DNA of 64,000 nucleotides from Ashinkailepas kermadecensis. Taxonomy: Eukaryota > Arthropoda > Thecostraca > Neolepadidae. This document shows, piece by piece, positions 1 through 9,312 of this stretch. Numbering within the stretch: position 1 is the stretch's first letter; every line of letters starts with the position of its first letter. The position numbers and the translations under genes were made by a program. The notes beneath the pieces are model-generated. The model ran no database searches. It was given only the letters and a program-made list of their open reading frames with translations, and was not told where the DNA came from. The stretch lies in NCBI GenBank assembly GCA_034440615.1, contig JAOTOM010004951.1:263501-327500 (forward strand), read 5' to 3'.

Positions 1-369
1 AGCGTTATTGGCGTAAAATAGGGAGACATTGATCACCCATCTCCACCAGGCGCAGTTAGAGGTTTAGGTTCGTTTTTGTCGATGCGTAGTTTGAATCTGC
101 AACTAATATTCTGTTGTGTCCTTTTTGGAAATTATCTGATCCATACATATGCTTCACAGATGCTGCCCGGGTAAAGTTTGGTCCTGACGAGAGCGCAACA
201 GAGAAGATGGTGTCGAGGTGGTCACGCAATGCGTCTGATAGGATGTCGGGTAGTCGTAAAAAGACTACCGTTGATAAAAATCCGAAGTGACAGTGTCATG
301 GCCCATGGTCGCAAATACAATAGTTCTGAGAATCGGTTGTGGTGATCAGGTGCATTCGGCAAGGCGCGG
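1..369. other. no recognisable feature
   Basis: I see no coding signature, repeat or RNA motif here. It is ordinary mixed-composition sequence leading into the GC-rich repeat block. Confidence 0.4.
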
Positions 370-840
370 ACAAGCGTTGGTGGAGTAGCGGGGCAACGTC
401 GGCTCGATGGTGGGGAAACGTAGGCTGGATAGCGGAGGAGCGTCGGCTGGATAGCGGGGGAACGTCGGCTGCATGTCGGCAGCGGCGGACAATCCACTCC
501 CCAGCCGACAGCGGACCGCTAGTGTCCCGAAAGTGGCCCGACATCAGCCTCACGTCGGCTGCATGTCGGTTGGGTGTCGGCTGCATGTGTCGGCATGGGT
601 GGATGCCGACATGCAGCCAACATGCAGCCGACATGCACTCCCCAGTGGACAGCGGGCCGCTGGCGTCCCGACAGCGGCTCTACATCGGCCCCACGTCGGC
701 TGCACGTCGGCATGGGCGGACATTCCACTCCCCAGCCGACAGCGGGCCGCCAGCGTCCCGACAGCGTCTCGACGCAGGGCCGAGCATCGGGCCGATGTTG
801 GGCCGCTGTCGGCATGTTTACTGGGAAGTCACACATCCCA
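370..840. repeat. GC-rich imperfect tandem repeats (GTCGGCTGCATGTCGG family)
   Basis: Positions 380-480 hold about four copies of a 28-29 bp unit built around AACGTCGGCTGGATAGCG. From about 485 there are three imperfect copies of a longer unit that each carry CACTCCCCAG, a GACAGCGG(G/A)CCGC core and GTCCCGA; they begin near 485, 630 and 715. The block ends with GGGCCGATGTTGGGCCGC and a CATGTTTACTGGGA tail. Open frames across the block exist in several frames and both strands because the unit lacks stops, so they are not taken as genes. Confidence 0.7.
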
Positions 841-1656
841 GAAATGGAAGGGTTTAGGAACTGAGAACTTGCGACGGCGTACGGACTCAACATTTGTCCG
901 GCAACTTTCCAAGGCAAAGCCATCGATAAGTTTGTATTAGGACACCACATGATTGCTGTCCGAAGCCCTCCAAAAACTAAATAAAAACAATCCTACCCGC
1001 CCGGCGGTCCGTCCGAACTGCCCGCTAAGTTAAGACGGATTTACCCACAAGGCATGACGGCACGTGCAAAATTCGGCAGTGTTTTTAGCATTGAACATGA
1101 TTCATTTTTTTCGATACTGCTTTACTGTTTCCGGTACAGGCATGACTAACCACAGTCCGTTGAATGGACAGGGGCCGCAGAACCGCCAGAAGCGATGGAC
1201 GGCGTTTTCTAACGATCTTTCCCGTTGGGAGATGGAATTAGGTATGCTAAAGCTAAGCATTTAATAGTACGGTCGAATGGGACGGAATTTTCCATTTAGC
1301 CCTCGCCGGACCTGGGTGGGATGGGTGAGGGGCTCACCGGCCCAGTCAGCAATCTAATCGGGAGGATTAGATCGGGCAGGCGCCTGTAGCAGGCTGGTGT
1401 GCTTCGCTTTGGTTCGCCCGTAATCGGGCTGTCGTGCTAGTTAGTTACAGTGCGATCTGGTGCTACAACTCATTCTTCTCAACTGGGCAACAACTTGAAT
1501 TGAGTGCGGCGGGATTGTAAACACAATAGGGTTAGAGCTTGGGTCAAGTTGGGCTAATAGGGTTTCGCATTTTCGCGCGCTGTGTTCCGCCATTTTGAAA
1601 ATACCCACGGTGATGGTGACGCTACACAGCCGCCTCCCTTTTGCCCGTGTGATATT
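841..1656. other. no gene seen
   Basis: No supported gene. A short inverted pair around 1350-1372 (CTAATCGGGAGGATTAG) is the only structured spot I noticed. The rest is unassigned. Confidence 0.35.
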
Positions 1657-1840
1657 TTGATAGCCGCGACGCTATGATAGCCGTGTCGCTATGATAACCG
1701 TGCCGCTATGATAGCCGTGCCGCTATGATAGCCGTGCCGCTATGATAGCCGTGCCGCTGTGATAGCCATGCCGCTACGATAGCCATGCCGCTACGATAGC
1801 CGTGCCGCTACGATATCCGGGCCGCTATGATAGCTGAGTG
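1657..1840. repeat. 18-bp minisatellite, about 10 copies
   Basis: A unit close to CGCTATGATAGCCGTGC plus one base repeats about ten times with point changes (TATG/TACG, CGTG/CATG). Each unit contains the partly self-complementary core GCTATGATAGC, so single strands could form serial small hairpins. No coding role is suggested. Confidence 0.85.
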
Positions 1841-2189
1841 CCTTTGCACCGAGCACCAACGCTCCTCATTACTCACTTGAATATGAACGAGGGAGCCGCA
1901 TGACAGGAAATAAGGAGGTTAGTGTACAGAGTGTACAAGCCACAGAGTGTACAAGCCAGTGGAGTAGTTATACATCCGCGAGGAACATGAGCATCGAGGG
2001 AGCCGGTGCAGTAGCACATATGAGAGGGGCGCCAAGCCAGCCAAAAGGCGCCGACTTTGACCGGAGGGGAGTCACTCGAAAAATGCAAATGAGTGGTGTA
2101 CTGGGATCTGTGAAGCGGCGCGTTTTCCAGTCGGAGGTGCACCTCGATGTTTTCAGCAAAAGCCGAACAACTGCCGAAATATTGGAAGG
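1841..2189. other. no recognisable gene
   Basis: A 130-codon frame runs on the plus strand from 1900 to 2292, but it enters the SINE at 2204, has no recognisable domain and has low-complexity composition. I do not call it. Confidence 0.3.
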
Positions 2190-2203
2190 CTCATTAGGGG
2201 TTT

Positions 2204-2363
2204 GGTTGGTTATTGGTTTTTACGACACGTCGACCGTTGAGTCATGTAGCGTCGCCAATCTCTCACGCCGATTGGTCGCGGGCGAAGAGTAGCGACAGGG
2301 GAGACTCGAACCCACAACCTTTCGATTGTGAGACGAGCATCTTACCCCTAGACCACTCGTCCC
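2204..2363 (-). mobile_element. tRNA-derived SINE, copy 1
   Basis: Read on the minus strand it starts GGGGACGAGTGGTCTAGGGG, with a pol III box A (TGGTCTAGGGG) and a box B (GGTTCGAGTCT). The anticodon-loop position reads CAC, suggesting a valine-tRNA ancestor with a decayed anticodon stem. A roughly 85-bp non-tRNA body follows, ending in an (AACC)n-like tail. It is flanked by a perfect 14-bp direct repeat, CTCATTAGGGGTTT (2190-2203 and 2364-2377), the signature of LINE-mediated insertion. A closely similar second copy lies at 10113-10277. Confidence 0.85.
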
Positions 2364-2377
2364 CTCATTAGGGGTTT

Positions 2378-3315
2378 AAGCTCCCGAGTTCCTCTAGCAT
2401 GCTTTTGCTCCATGTCGTTTTGTTGGTAATTTGCAAGTGCATGAGGAGGTTTGTAATTGCACGAGTGTAACGGCCACGACCGTACTATTGCATGCCATGC
2501 GATTTGGAGGGCCAGCGGGGCATGGCGACGTATGAAATCACCTGTGCATTGCAGACTAATTGCTGATATGTTCGCTCAAGCTGCTGTCGAACAGAGGCAA
2601 ATGTAAACACTGCTGTTAACGATATACGTTCGTACTGAACAAACAACTTGCAGCACATATAATTTGCAAGCCCAGGGCATCAACTAGCCTGTCAAAGTCA
2701 GTCGTCTTTCCCATTTATGGTTGTTCGATACTTACGATATGTAAATATTTGGATGGCTCTTGTATTGGAAGAACTCACTGGCCGAAGAATGAATTACCAA
2801 TGTGTTGTTAATCGTTTCAGTGGTTGCCAAGTCGATTTACAAATCAACGATTGCGAGGGAAGCGCAGAGCAAATGATCTCAACTTGCTACAAAGCAAACA
2901 GGATTGTGTTCAGGAGTGTAACTTCGAACACCTTTTGTGGGACTGCCGAGTTTTTCAAGGCAGCGATGTGTTTATTTCCTGCCTCCACGCGTTAGCTATG
3001 ACCATGTCACTTCTGGCAGGCCCATGACTGTTTTTTAGGCTCTGGTGCCTTCTGTTTGGCCGCGGTGTGTGTTCAGGGTCCCATCGCATTTTGAGGGTCT
3101 CGTGCGTTTTTTTTTGCTAGATCTTCCACTATATTTATTTGGAGCCTCGAGGCATATTCTAAAAGCCCCCACCCACACACCCAGCAAACGACCAGCCGCT
3201 AGCCCCTCGCGGGCAGGTGGGGGCTATGTGTAGGCAGCGCAAGCAGGGATTGCCCACAAGACACCCGTGATGGCCCGATGTGGGCCTTTCAGCGATGGCC
3301 CCTTGTGAGCTTCCA
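2378..3315. other. no recognisable gene
   Basis: Several short frames (60-92 codons) occur but none shows a domain, paired exon signals or codon structure that stands out. This is the left flank of the TTAA element starting at 3316. Confidence 0.3.
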
Positions 3316-4243
3316 TTAACACGCGCACTGGAGGGGGGGCGAAATCCGCCCACCCCTCTGGTTTTTCGCAAATAACTGCAGATTTTACCAGTCGATAGAC
3401 GCGATTTTCGGTGTACCTGTTTAGAAATGAACGGCGCGTCGTTTAAAGCAAGAAAAATGGAAATCGGCTGAAAATTTTTGAAGTTAGGGGCCGCTAAAGT
3501 CAAAAAATGTTGTAGCGCCAGACCAAAAAAATCGGCGCTGATGCGCTTCCAGTATACTGACAAAAGGGAAGTGTTCTAGGCAACACTAGCGACTTGTTTG
3601 ATGCATATTGATATGCTGTATTGTTTCAAGGTCATGTTAGGTCACCAAGGTCAAGTCAGGTCAAGTTCATGACAGGTTAATGGAACCAAACTTGATCAAC
3701 TGGAATGTTGCCATAAATGCACTACTGGTTGTCATTTGTACTGTTTGTCATTACGTTTCCATACTTTATTCATGTACTTTACTCCCTTCTTCACGAAGCC
3801 GATTGCTCCGAGCTGCCCGACGGAGCAGTCGGGCGGGCGGCCGGTTCCGGTAACTGGAACAGGTAACTGACCTGATAAAGTGGTGCTATATAGGTGACCT
3901 GAGGTCAAATGTTGGGTCTAGCAGCTGCATTGCATCATTAGTAATGTCCAAAACATCATTGATGCCCATTTTTGAGCATTTAAACACAATCACAGCGATC
4001 CATAACGATGACAAGCCAAGCCACGCAAAACCGGAAAATTTTGCCAATCTGACCTCATTTGACCTTGAAGATATTGACCTAAGGTCACGAAAATTGCACA
4101 CAATAGAGTTCACTACCGTGCCCATCCACCTTGCGAATTTCGTTCCTCCAGCTCTACTAGGAGCCGAGATCTTAGGGGGGGGGCGGAATCCGCCCCCCCT
4201 CCAGTGCGCGTAATTCTCAGAGGCCCTCCAGGGCGCGTGTTAA
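3316..4243. mobile_element. TTAA-flanked TIR element A
   Basis: The left end reads TTAA then CACGCGCACTGGAGGGGG; the right end, reversed, reads TTAA then CACGCGCCCTGGAGGG. A second inner copy of the right TIR (ACGCGCACTGGAGGGGGGGC reversed) lies at 4171-4212. Next to the TIRs are small G/C hairpins with centres CGGAATCCG and CGAAATCCG. No transposase frame is present, so this is a non-autonomous, MITE-like element of about 930 bp. TTAA targets are typical of piggyBac-type transposases, but the terminal bases are not the usual CCY, so the superfamily is left open. Element B (6386-7400) is a relative: both share TTAACACGCGCAC and a CTAAGATCTC stretch inside one end. Confidence 0.75.
3629..3663 (+). 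promoter_or_regulatory. four AGGTCA half-sites in DR4-DR3-DR4 array
   Basis: Exact AGGTCA hexamers lie at 3629-3634, 3639-3644, 3648-3653 and 3658-3663, spaced 4, 3 and 4 bp, so they repeat about once per helical turn. AGGTCA is the nuclear-receptor half-site. Further sites in the same element are an everted TGACCT-G-AGGTCA at 3895-3907 and TGACCT at 4050, 4060 and 4075 followed by AGGTCA at 4082. Receptor binding is inference; the array itself is exact. Confidence 0.5.
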
Positions 4244-4261
4244 CAGAGCCTGTGACTCTCA

Positions 4262-4395
4262 CCAGACCACCAAGCTCACCTTTCAGGCGCAGTGCATGAC
4301 CCTCACCAGACCACCAGACCCACCTTCCAGGCGCAGCACATAACCATCACCGGACCACCAGACCCACCTTCCAGGCGTAGCGCATGACCCTGCAG
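4262..4395 (-). repeat. 44-bp tandem triplication containing a splice donor
   Basis: Three copies of a 44-bp unit lie at the 3' edge of the GPCR exon on the minus strand. Each carries GCCTGGAAG/GTGGGT or a variant (GCCTGAAAG/GTGAGC in the farthest copy), so three donor-like GT sites fall 44 bp apart at about 4367, 4323 and 4279. The innermost is taken as the real donor because the coding sequence before it is conserved GPCR-like sequence. Confidence 0.75.
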
Positions 4396-5975
4396 TTGTA
4401 GAGCACGGTGCCGGCGTCGAGCAGCAGGTTGACGGACACGCTCAGGCCACCTATCAGCCGGTTCGTCGTGATCCAGTCGAGCGAGTTGCAGTAGCCGACC
4501 CGATGGCTGACGCCGTGCTGGCGCAGACAGACGGCCACCAGCGGCACCATCTGCAGCAGGCCGTACGTCACGGCCAGCCGCACGTGCCGGTAGATGGTGG
4601 CGCACTGCACCAGCAGCGGGTGCTCCAGCGGCCGGCGCACCGACAGGTACCGGTCGCGCGCCAGCATCACCATCAGCATGCTGGTGGCGTTCATCGCCAC
4701 CACTGTGACCGCCTCGACCAGGCAGCATGCGCCGGCCGGGACGCTGCCCAGCGCGCGCCGCAGCGCCAGCGACACGGCCACCTGCAGGCCGATGCTGGCG
4801 CCCACCGTGCAGTCGAACAGACACAGCGCCATCACGTACATGTAGGAGGAGCGGTGCAGGTGCGCGCTGCGCCAGATGGTGGCCGCCGGCAGCGCCGACG
4901 TCACCAGGATGATGACGGAGATGGTCAGGCCGCCCAGCGCCCTGCCCGTGTCCCACGTGCCAGCCTGTGGTCGGCCGGTGGTGCTGTCGTTCTGTGGTCC
5001 ATTGGTGTAGCTGTCATTCTGAGGTCCGTTGGTGGAGCTGTCATTTTCTGGTTCGTTGCTGAAGCTGTCATTCTGTGGTCCGCTGGTGGAGCTGTTATTT
5101 TGTGGTCCGTTGGTGGTGGAGATGTCGTTCTGTGGTCCGTTGGTGGCGCTGTCGTTCTGTGGTCCGTTGGTGGTGCTGTCGTTCCGTGGTCCGTTGGTGG
5201 AGCTGTCGTTCTGTGGTCCGTTGGTGGCGCTGTCGTTCTGTGGTCCGTTGGTGGTGCTGTCGTTCCGTGGTCCGTTGGTGGAGCTGTCGTTCTGTGGTTC
5301 GTTGGTGGTCAAGCTGTCGTCCTGTGATTCGTCCATGGTGAAGTTGTCATTATGTGGTCCATTGATGGTGGAGCTGCCGTCCTGTGGTCCATTGGTGATG
5401 GAGGTGCTATTCTGTGGTCCGCTCATGGTAGATGTGTCAACCTGTGGTCGGCTTGTGGCAGGCGCATCATCCTGAAGTCCGACGGTGGCGAATGGTCGAT
5501 CCCGAATTCTAGTGGTTGTTTTGACGAGGCTCTGCTGGTCACCAGCGACCTTCCTGATGTTGAGCACACCATTTTGGACGCTGCTGAAGAGTCCCACTGT
5601 GTCAATGGCAGTCTTCACAGCACCTCCCAGACCGGCGAAATTCTTCCGTGTCCCGGTGGCGCTGCTCGAGTTCTGCACTCCGCCGATGACGACATCTGCT
5701 TTCTGCAGGCGGCTGGTGCTGTTGTACAAACTGGCAGGCGCACCGCCGATGTTCAGCTGACTTCTCGGTGGGCTGGTTGCACCGTCCAGGCCTCCAGCAG
5801 AACCGGTGATGCGCAACTTCCCCAGGTTGGGGTTGGGTGAAGTCAACGGCAGCAGGCCCAGGAGTAGGCAGGTCAGAACCGAGATAGTCCTCAGATGTCC
5901 ACTGGGCACACGTGCGGTAAGCAGAAGAATTGTGACCAATGTGTCTGAAACGGTGCACTTTGTGTCAGCAGTCAA
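4368..5975 (-). CDS. rhodopsin-like GPCR, 5' exon (TM1-TM5) with sequon-rich ectodomain
   Basis: This is a partial gene, read from Met at 5975 to a splice donor at 4368/4367 (AAG/GTGGGT); without splicing it stops ten codons later. A hydrophobic stretch near residues 28-46 could be a signal peptide. Residues about 180-330 are a mucin-like region of 9-residue repeats (NGPQNDS-type) supplying dozens of N-x-S/T sequons. Then come five membrane spans: TM1 (LGGLTISVIILVTSALPA), TM2 (after SSYMYVMALCLFDC), TM3 ending in a DRY motif (LARDRYLSVRRP), TM4 (LLQMVPLVAVC) and TM5 (LSVSVNLLLDAGTVLYN). The DRY motif, and cysteines near TM3 and in loop 2, fit class A receptors. TM6-TM7 must lie in a downstream exon that I do not find before the TTAA element at 4243. 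The ligand is unknown. A decayed copy is possible, but no break is visible in 536 codons. Confidence 0.7.
4985..5440 (-). repeat. 27-bp coding minisatellite in GPCR ectodomain
   Basis: About 15 units of 27 bp, some 30 bp, encode NGPQNDSST-like 9-mers inside the receptor's extracellular region. The period is a multiple of three and no unit carries a frameshift. Variation is concentrated at the residues between the conserved NGP and ND(S). Units near the edges are more diverged than those at 5100-5290. Confidence 0.85.
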
Positions 5976-6074
5976 ATCTTTTATTCAGTCATCAGGTAGG
6001 GAGACCCCTTCAGCACATCACCAGCTGTGTTCATGCACGTGGACGTCTGGCTCGGCTGGGTATGCGCGATACAG

Positions 6075-6075
6075 A

Positions 6076-6156
<81 letters not shown>
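6075..6156. repeat. (TA)n microsatellite
   Basis: About 80 bp of nearly pure TA with one CA interruption. It is followed by three copies of a CATATACCCAGGA unit at about 6170-6210. Frames encoding YIYI strings on both strands are by-products. Confidence 0.95.
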
Positions 6157-6157
<1 letters not shown>

Positions 6158-6214
6158 ATATATTTTGTATACCCAGGACATATACCCAGGACATATACCC
6201 AGGACAAACTAGCG

Positions 6215-6389
6215 CTATTCATATACTACCGCAACCCATGAACGTTTTATCTGGTCATGAGTAACAACCCACACCGCGACAAAACACCTCTGAAAAAGTC
6301 AAACGTTGTCTACTTTTACAAGTGCATAAAAGGAGAGTGCGCGCTCCTGCAGAACGGTGGCTACGTTGGGCACACGACCACATCCTTAA
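6215..6389 (+). pseudogene. Penelope-like element, GIY-YIG endonuclease, left part
   Basis: The translated stretch reads LVMSNNPHRDKTPLKKSNVV, then YFYKCIKGEC, then GGYVGHTTTSL. This matches my memory of the linker plus the start of the GIY-YIG nuclease domain of Penelope-like retroelements (VVY-F-C, then GYVG as the GIY-YIG-type turn). The reverse transcriptase part is absent, so the copy is 5'-truncated near the TA tract. The frame is cut at TTAA (6386-6389) by element B and resumes at 7401. Confidence 0.7.
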
Positions 6390-7400
6390 CACTCGCACGT
6401 CCGGCGGTCCGCGCCAACTTCGCATGTCCGGGGGGGGGGGGCAGATGTCTGCCCCCCCTAAGATCTCCAGAACTATGCTAGGTAGCGACAAACGAAAAAC
6501 GGCGTTGGATAGCTGGTGACAAGCTCTATCGAAAGTATTTCGGTCATTTTTTCGCTCAGGTCAATATTTAGGTCACTGGGTCATCATAGGTCGAATTCGA
6601 CCAGATCGGGTGGGACCCTCAGATATTGACACATATCTCAGGACCTGTTGCAGATGGAAACAAACGGCGAATGCTATTCGACAGCCCTTGAAATGTGCTA
6701 TCGACAATATGCTGTGTAATTAAAGGTCAGGTCAACTCCGAAACTATGACCTCAGGTCAAGGTCATGAGGTAGCCTAGGGAGGTCATGTAATGTATCAAT
6801 CGACACATCTTGGCAATACAAGCACAATGACGGTAATTTCAGCCTTATAGCTCAATGCAGTGCGATATAATGCGCAGAAATGTGCTAGTGATCTCAGGTG
6901 ACCTCAGATGACCTTGGTGAGGTCTCTGAGCAAAAATGTCAGCGGTAACATTGAGAATAGCTTCCAACTACACGCCATAACCGTTGTGAGGTCATTCCGA
7001 GAGCAAATATGTAACCAGGAAACATTTGTATATTTTACCATAGACCTATAATGGGGGAAGCCATGGCCGCGACCTGACCTCAGGTCAATGCTACGAAAAA
7101 AATCGAGATTTATATTATAGTCCCTGATGAGATCATGACGTGTTATAAGTTTGAAATAAATCGCCTAATTATTGTGGAAGTGATGCCACCTAGACTCCGA
7201 GGGATGTTGGGTCACTTTGCCTGACCTGGTGACCTGACTTGAGATGACCCAGGGTCAAAAATTTCTGAGGATATGCGGAAAAGACTAATAAACAGCCATA
7301 CGAGGTTTGGCCTTGCTAATCCGATTAGTATGGCGGCAAATTAGGAAAAACCGCACGGGGGGCAGATATCTGCCCTCCCCCCCGGACGTGCGCGTGTTAA
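6386..7400. mobile_element. TTAA-flanked TIR element B inserted in a Penelope-like ORF
   Basis: The left end is TTAA then CACTCGCACGTCCGGCGG; the right end, reversed, is TTAA then CACGCGCACGTCCGGGGG. Both ends carry a G-run hairpin (GGGCAGATGTCTGCCC and GGGCAGATATCTGCCC). The body of about 1 kb has no transposase frame and is rich in AGGTCA/TGACCT. Removing the element with one TTAA copy rejoins the surrounding nuclease frame exactly, so both borders and the 4-bp target duplication are well supported. It is related to element A at 3316-4243. Confidence 0.85.
6558..6800. promoter_or_regulatory. dense AGGTCA/TGACCT half-sites in element B
   Basis: Half-sites include AGGTCA at 6558 and 6570, GGGTCA at 6578, AGGTCAGGTCA near 6726, and TGACCT-C-AGGTCAAGGTCA near 6748 with another AGGTCA near 6781. 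More TGACCT sites continue to about 7250 (for example GACCTGACCTCAGGTCA near 7073). Both orientations and several spacings occur. The density is far above what its composition would suggest by eye; function is unproven. Confidence 0.45.
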
Positions 7401-7650
7401 GCCGCCGCATAGCAATGCACTTACAACAGGGCCCCCAGACACACACCGAACGCGACCATTCCAGCCACCTCACACGCTCCGACATAACCCTGAACACGAA
7501 AGTCCTAGCCACAGCCCTTGATAAGCGCCGCCTCCATATCTTGGAATCGGTTTTATGAGGGAGATTGACCCAACCGTCAACCGCCAGAACAATGCACGAG
7601 GCACGTTGCTGTTATATGATAGCCAACAGCTCACCATCAGGCGGTAGGAC
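7401..7650 (+). pseudogene. Penelope-like element, GIY-YIG endonuclease, right part
   Basis: The frame continues from 6389 with SRRIAMHLQQGPQTHTERDH, then LDKRRLHILESVL. This is the helical second half of the GIY-YIG domain, where an R-L-x-I-x-E-x-x-L pattern is typical. A TGA follows at about 7556. A one-base shift there gives REIDPTVNRQNNARGTLLLY and a terminal stop near 7648, so a small deletion has broken the end of the frame. Catalytic integrity cannot be judged without the missing RT. Confidence 0.65.
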
Positions 7651-9060
7651 GAGTGACAGCGATGAACTGATGACATTTGTTCTTGTTTTTTTCGCCTTCT
7701 CATTGTACGCAACAACAAAAAATGGGAGTACATTATGCCATGTATCGAACGTGCATGTGTTGTATTATTTTCCAAACTTGTGATTACGACCAATTAGTTA
7801 CTAGTCTTGAAAATGTCCGTAGGAGGATGAAACGTCGAAAATATAACGAATGTTCTACTTGCATATCATAGTTCTGCTTATGAATATCGTACATGAACAT
7901 ACGAACGACGGAAAGCGTATCGTACGACAGATAGAGAGTCTGCAGAAGAAAGAGTGCAATGCCCGTTCCGCGATTGAATTCAACCAACAATGCATAGATT
8001 ACGATCTGCTTCCAAGATATAAGCATTTTTTCCGCTAAATGGCGGAAATACGACATAACGACGAGGGGTCGACATAGATGCACGGCTGTTTCTTGCAAAT
8101 ACGATCAGATAAAAGGCATCTTTTGCACCATATGCGTCCCACCCTACAGCCTGGATCCGCGCATGGGAATGATGCTCTACCAGAGTGAACAAGAACCATT
8201 TCAAGCAGTTTCTAGTCGTATATTCACCATATCCGGCCGAAATGAGTCCAGTTTTGCTTTTCCTATTTTGGCGTTAGCTCCTGTATTTCATGTTCCTTGC
8301 AACGCACATGACAATTTATGTGTATTTAATCGTAAGCCGTGAAGTCATCTAATGTGGATAACTTGAGGAAAATAAGAATACGCGAAGAAAATTGATTTCC
8401 TAGCTTTTATACCCCAAGAATGTATCCCTGGATTCGAATGAAAAGCATCGCCCATTCCATGTTGCTATGTGTTCACTAAACTGAACTGTATGCATTCAAA
8501 CTTATGCCCCACCGCTTTTACGATGCCCAGCCCGGTGCGTCGGTGAGCTGCACCCCTCATGGTCAAAGTCCAGAGTTCCGGCATTGGGGGATCATCCAGG
8601 TAGCCGATAACTGATATGCAGTGACGTCCCGATACATTCACGGTTCCCCAGCATCTCACGGCAGTCTTTACCCCCGCTCCCCAGAGTAAGGTGGCGCCGC
8701 TCCGACCGGGAAGGAACCTCCCCCACCCCTTTGGAACGGATTTTCCAGCCAAAGGCAATCTTTTCGGAGGAAAAGGTGCCCCTCAGTATTCTCGAGCGCA
8801 GCCCCTGCACCCTCTCAACGAATTTTCCCACCGAAAGCGACCCTTTGAGGAAATGTATTCGTCCCCTGGAGGAACTGGAGAAGATTTCAGAATGCACACC
8901 TGAAGAAACCACCAGACCACATTTGGCAGCACATTTGCGAAGTGTCATGCGACAATAACCGCACACTCCTGCCACCTGTAGACAGCAAGCGGAGACACAG
9001 CACGATTTCACCACGATTTCACCGCCAGGGTTCCGCTGACTCCTCTAGCGGACAACCGAG
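7651..9060. other. unassigned, possible 3' region of the Penelope-like element
   Basis: The first 220 bp probably belong to the 3' flank of the Penelope-like element (GAGGATGAAACGTCGAAA at about 7822 resembles the GAAACGTC stretches of such ends). Beyond that I see no gene. A 140-codon minus-strand frame at 8592-9014 contains an internal imperfect duplication but no recognisable domain. Confidence 0.3.
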
Positions 9061-9312
9061 GAACTATTTTTGGACGTTATGAACTTTGGTGCTAAATGAA
9101 CCTTGGACGTTATGAACCAACTGGCTCTGAAGCCAGTTGTGGAGGTTGTGATCCTTGGACGTTATAAACTCTGGACGTTATGAACGTACCCTAACCGAGA
9201 TATTTTAGACTTTTTTGGACTTTATTTTGCATTTTGGACGTTATGATCCTTGGACGTTGTGAGCTTTGGTGTTATGGAGTTTGGGACTAAATTAACCTTG
9301 GACGTTATGAAT
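9061..9312. repeat. interspersed TTGGACGTTATGAA motif repeats
   Basis: The motif TTGGACGTTATGA(A/T) or a close variant occurs about eight times with irregular spacing, mixed with GAACTTTGGTGCTAAAT segments. Inside lies a perfect 8-bp stem AACTGGCT/AGCCAGTT with a CTGA loop (about 9117-9136). This is a degenerate tandem array. Confidence 0.7.

Noticed and set aside
4303..5475. Long plus-strand and second minus-strand frames over the GPCR
   Set aside because: They are shadows of the GPCR frame; the plus frames read the repeat as LWSVGGAVV-type strings, and the second minus frame is Arg/Pro/Gly-rich without membrane spans.
5981..6264. YIYI-repeat frames at 6 kb, 35.7 kb and 57.5 kb as proteins
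   Set aside because: They are translations of TA microsatellites.
7650..7690. CTGATGA near 7677 as a complete hammerhead
   Set aside because: No matching GAAA plus cleavage triplet at suitable distance was found, unlike the 35.9-kb motif.
8592..9014. 140-codon minus-strand ORF
   Set aside because: An internal imperfect duplication explains its appearance; no domain, splice or start evidence.
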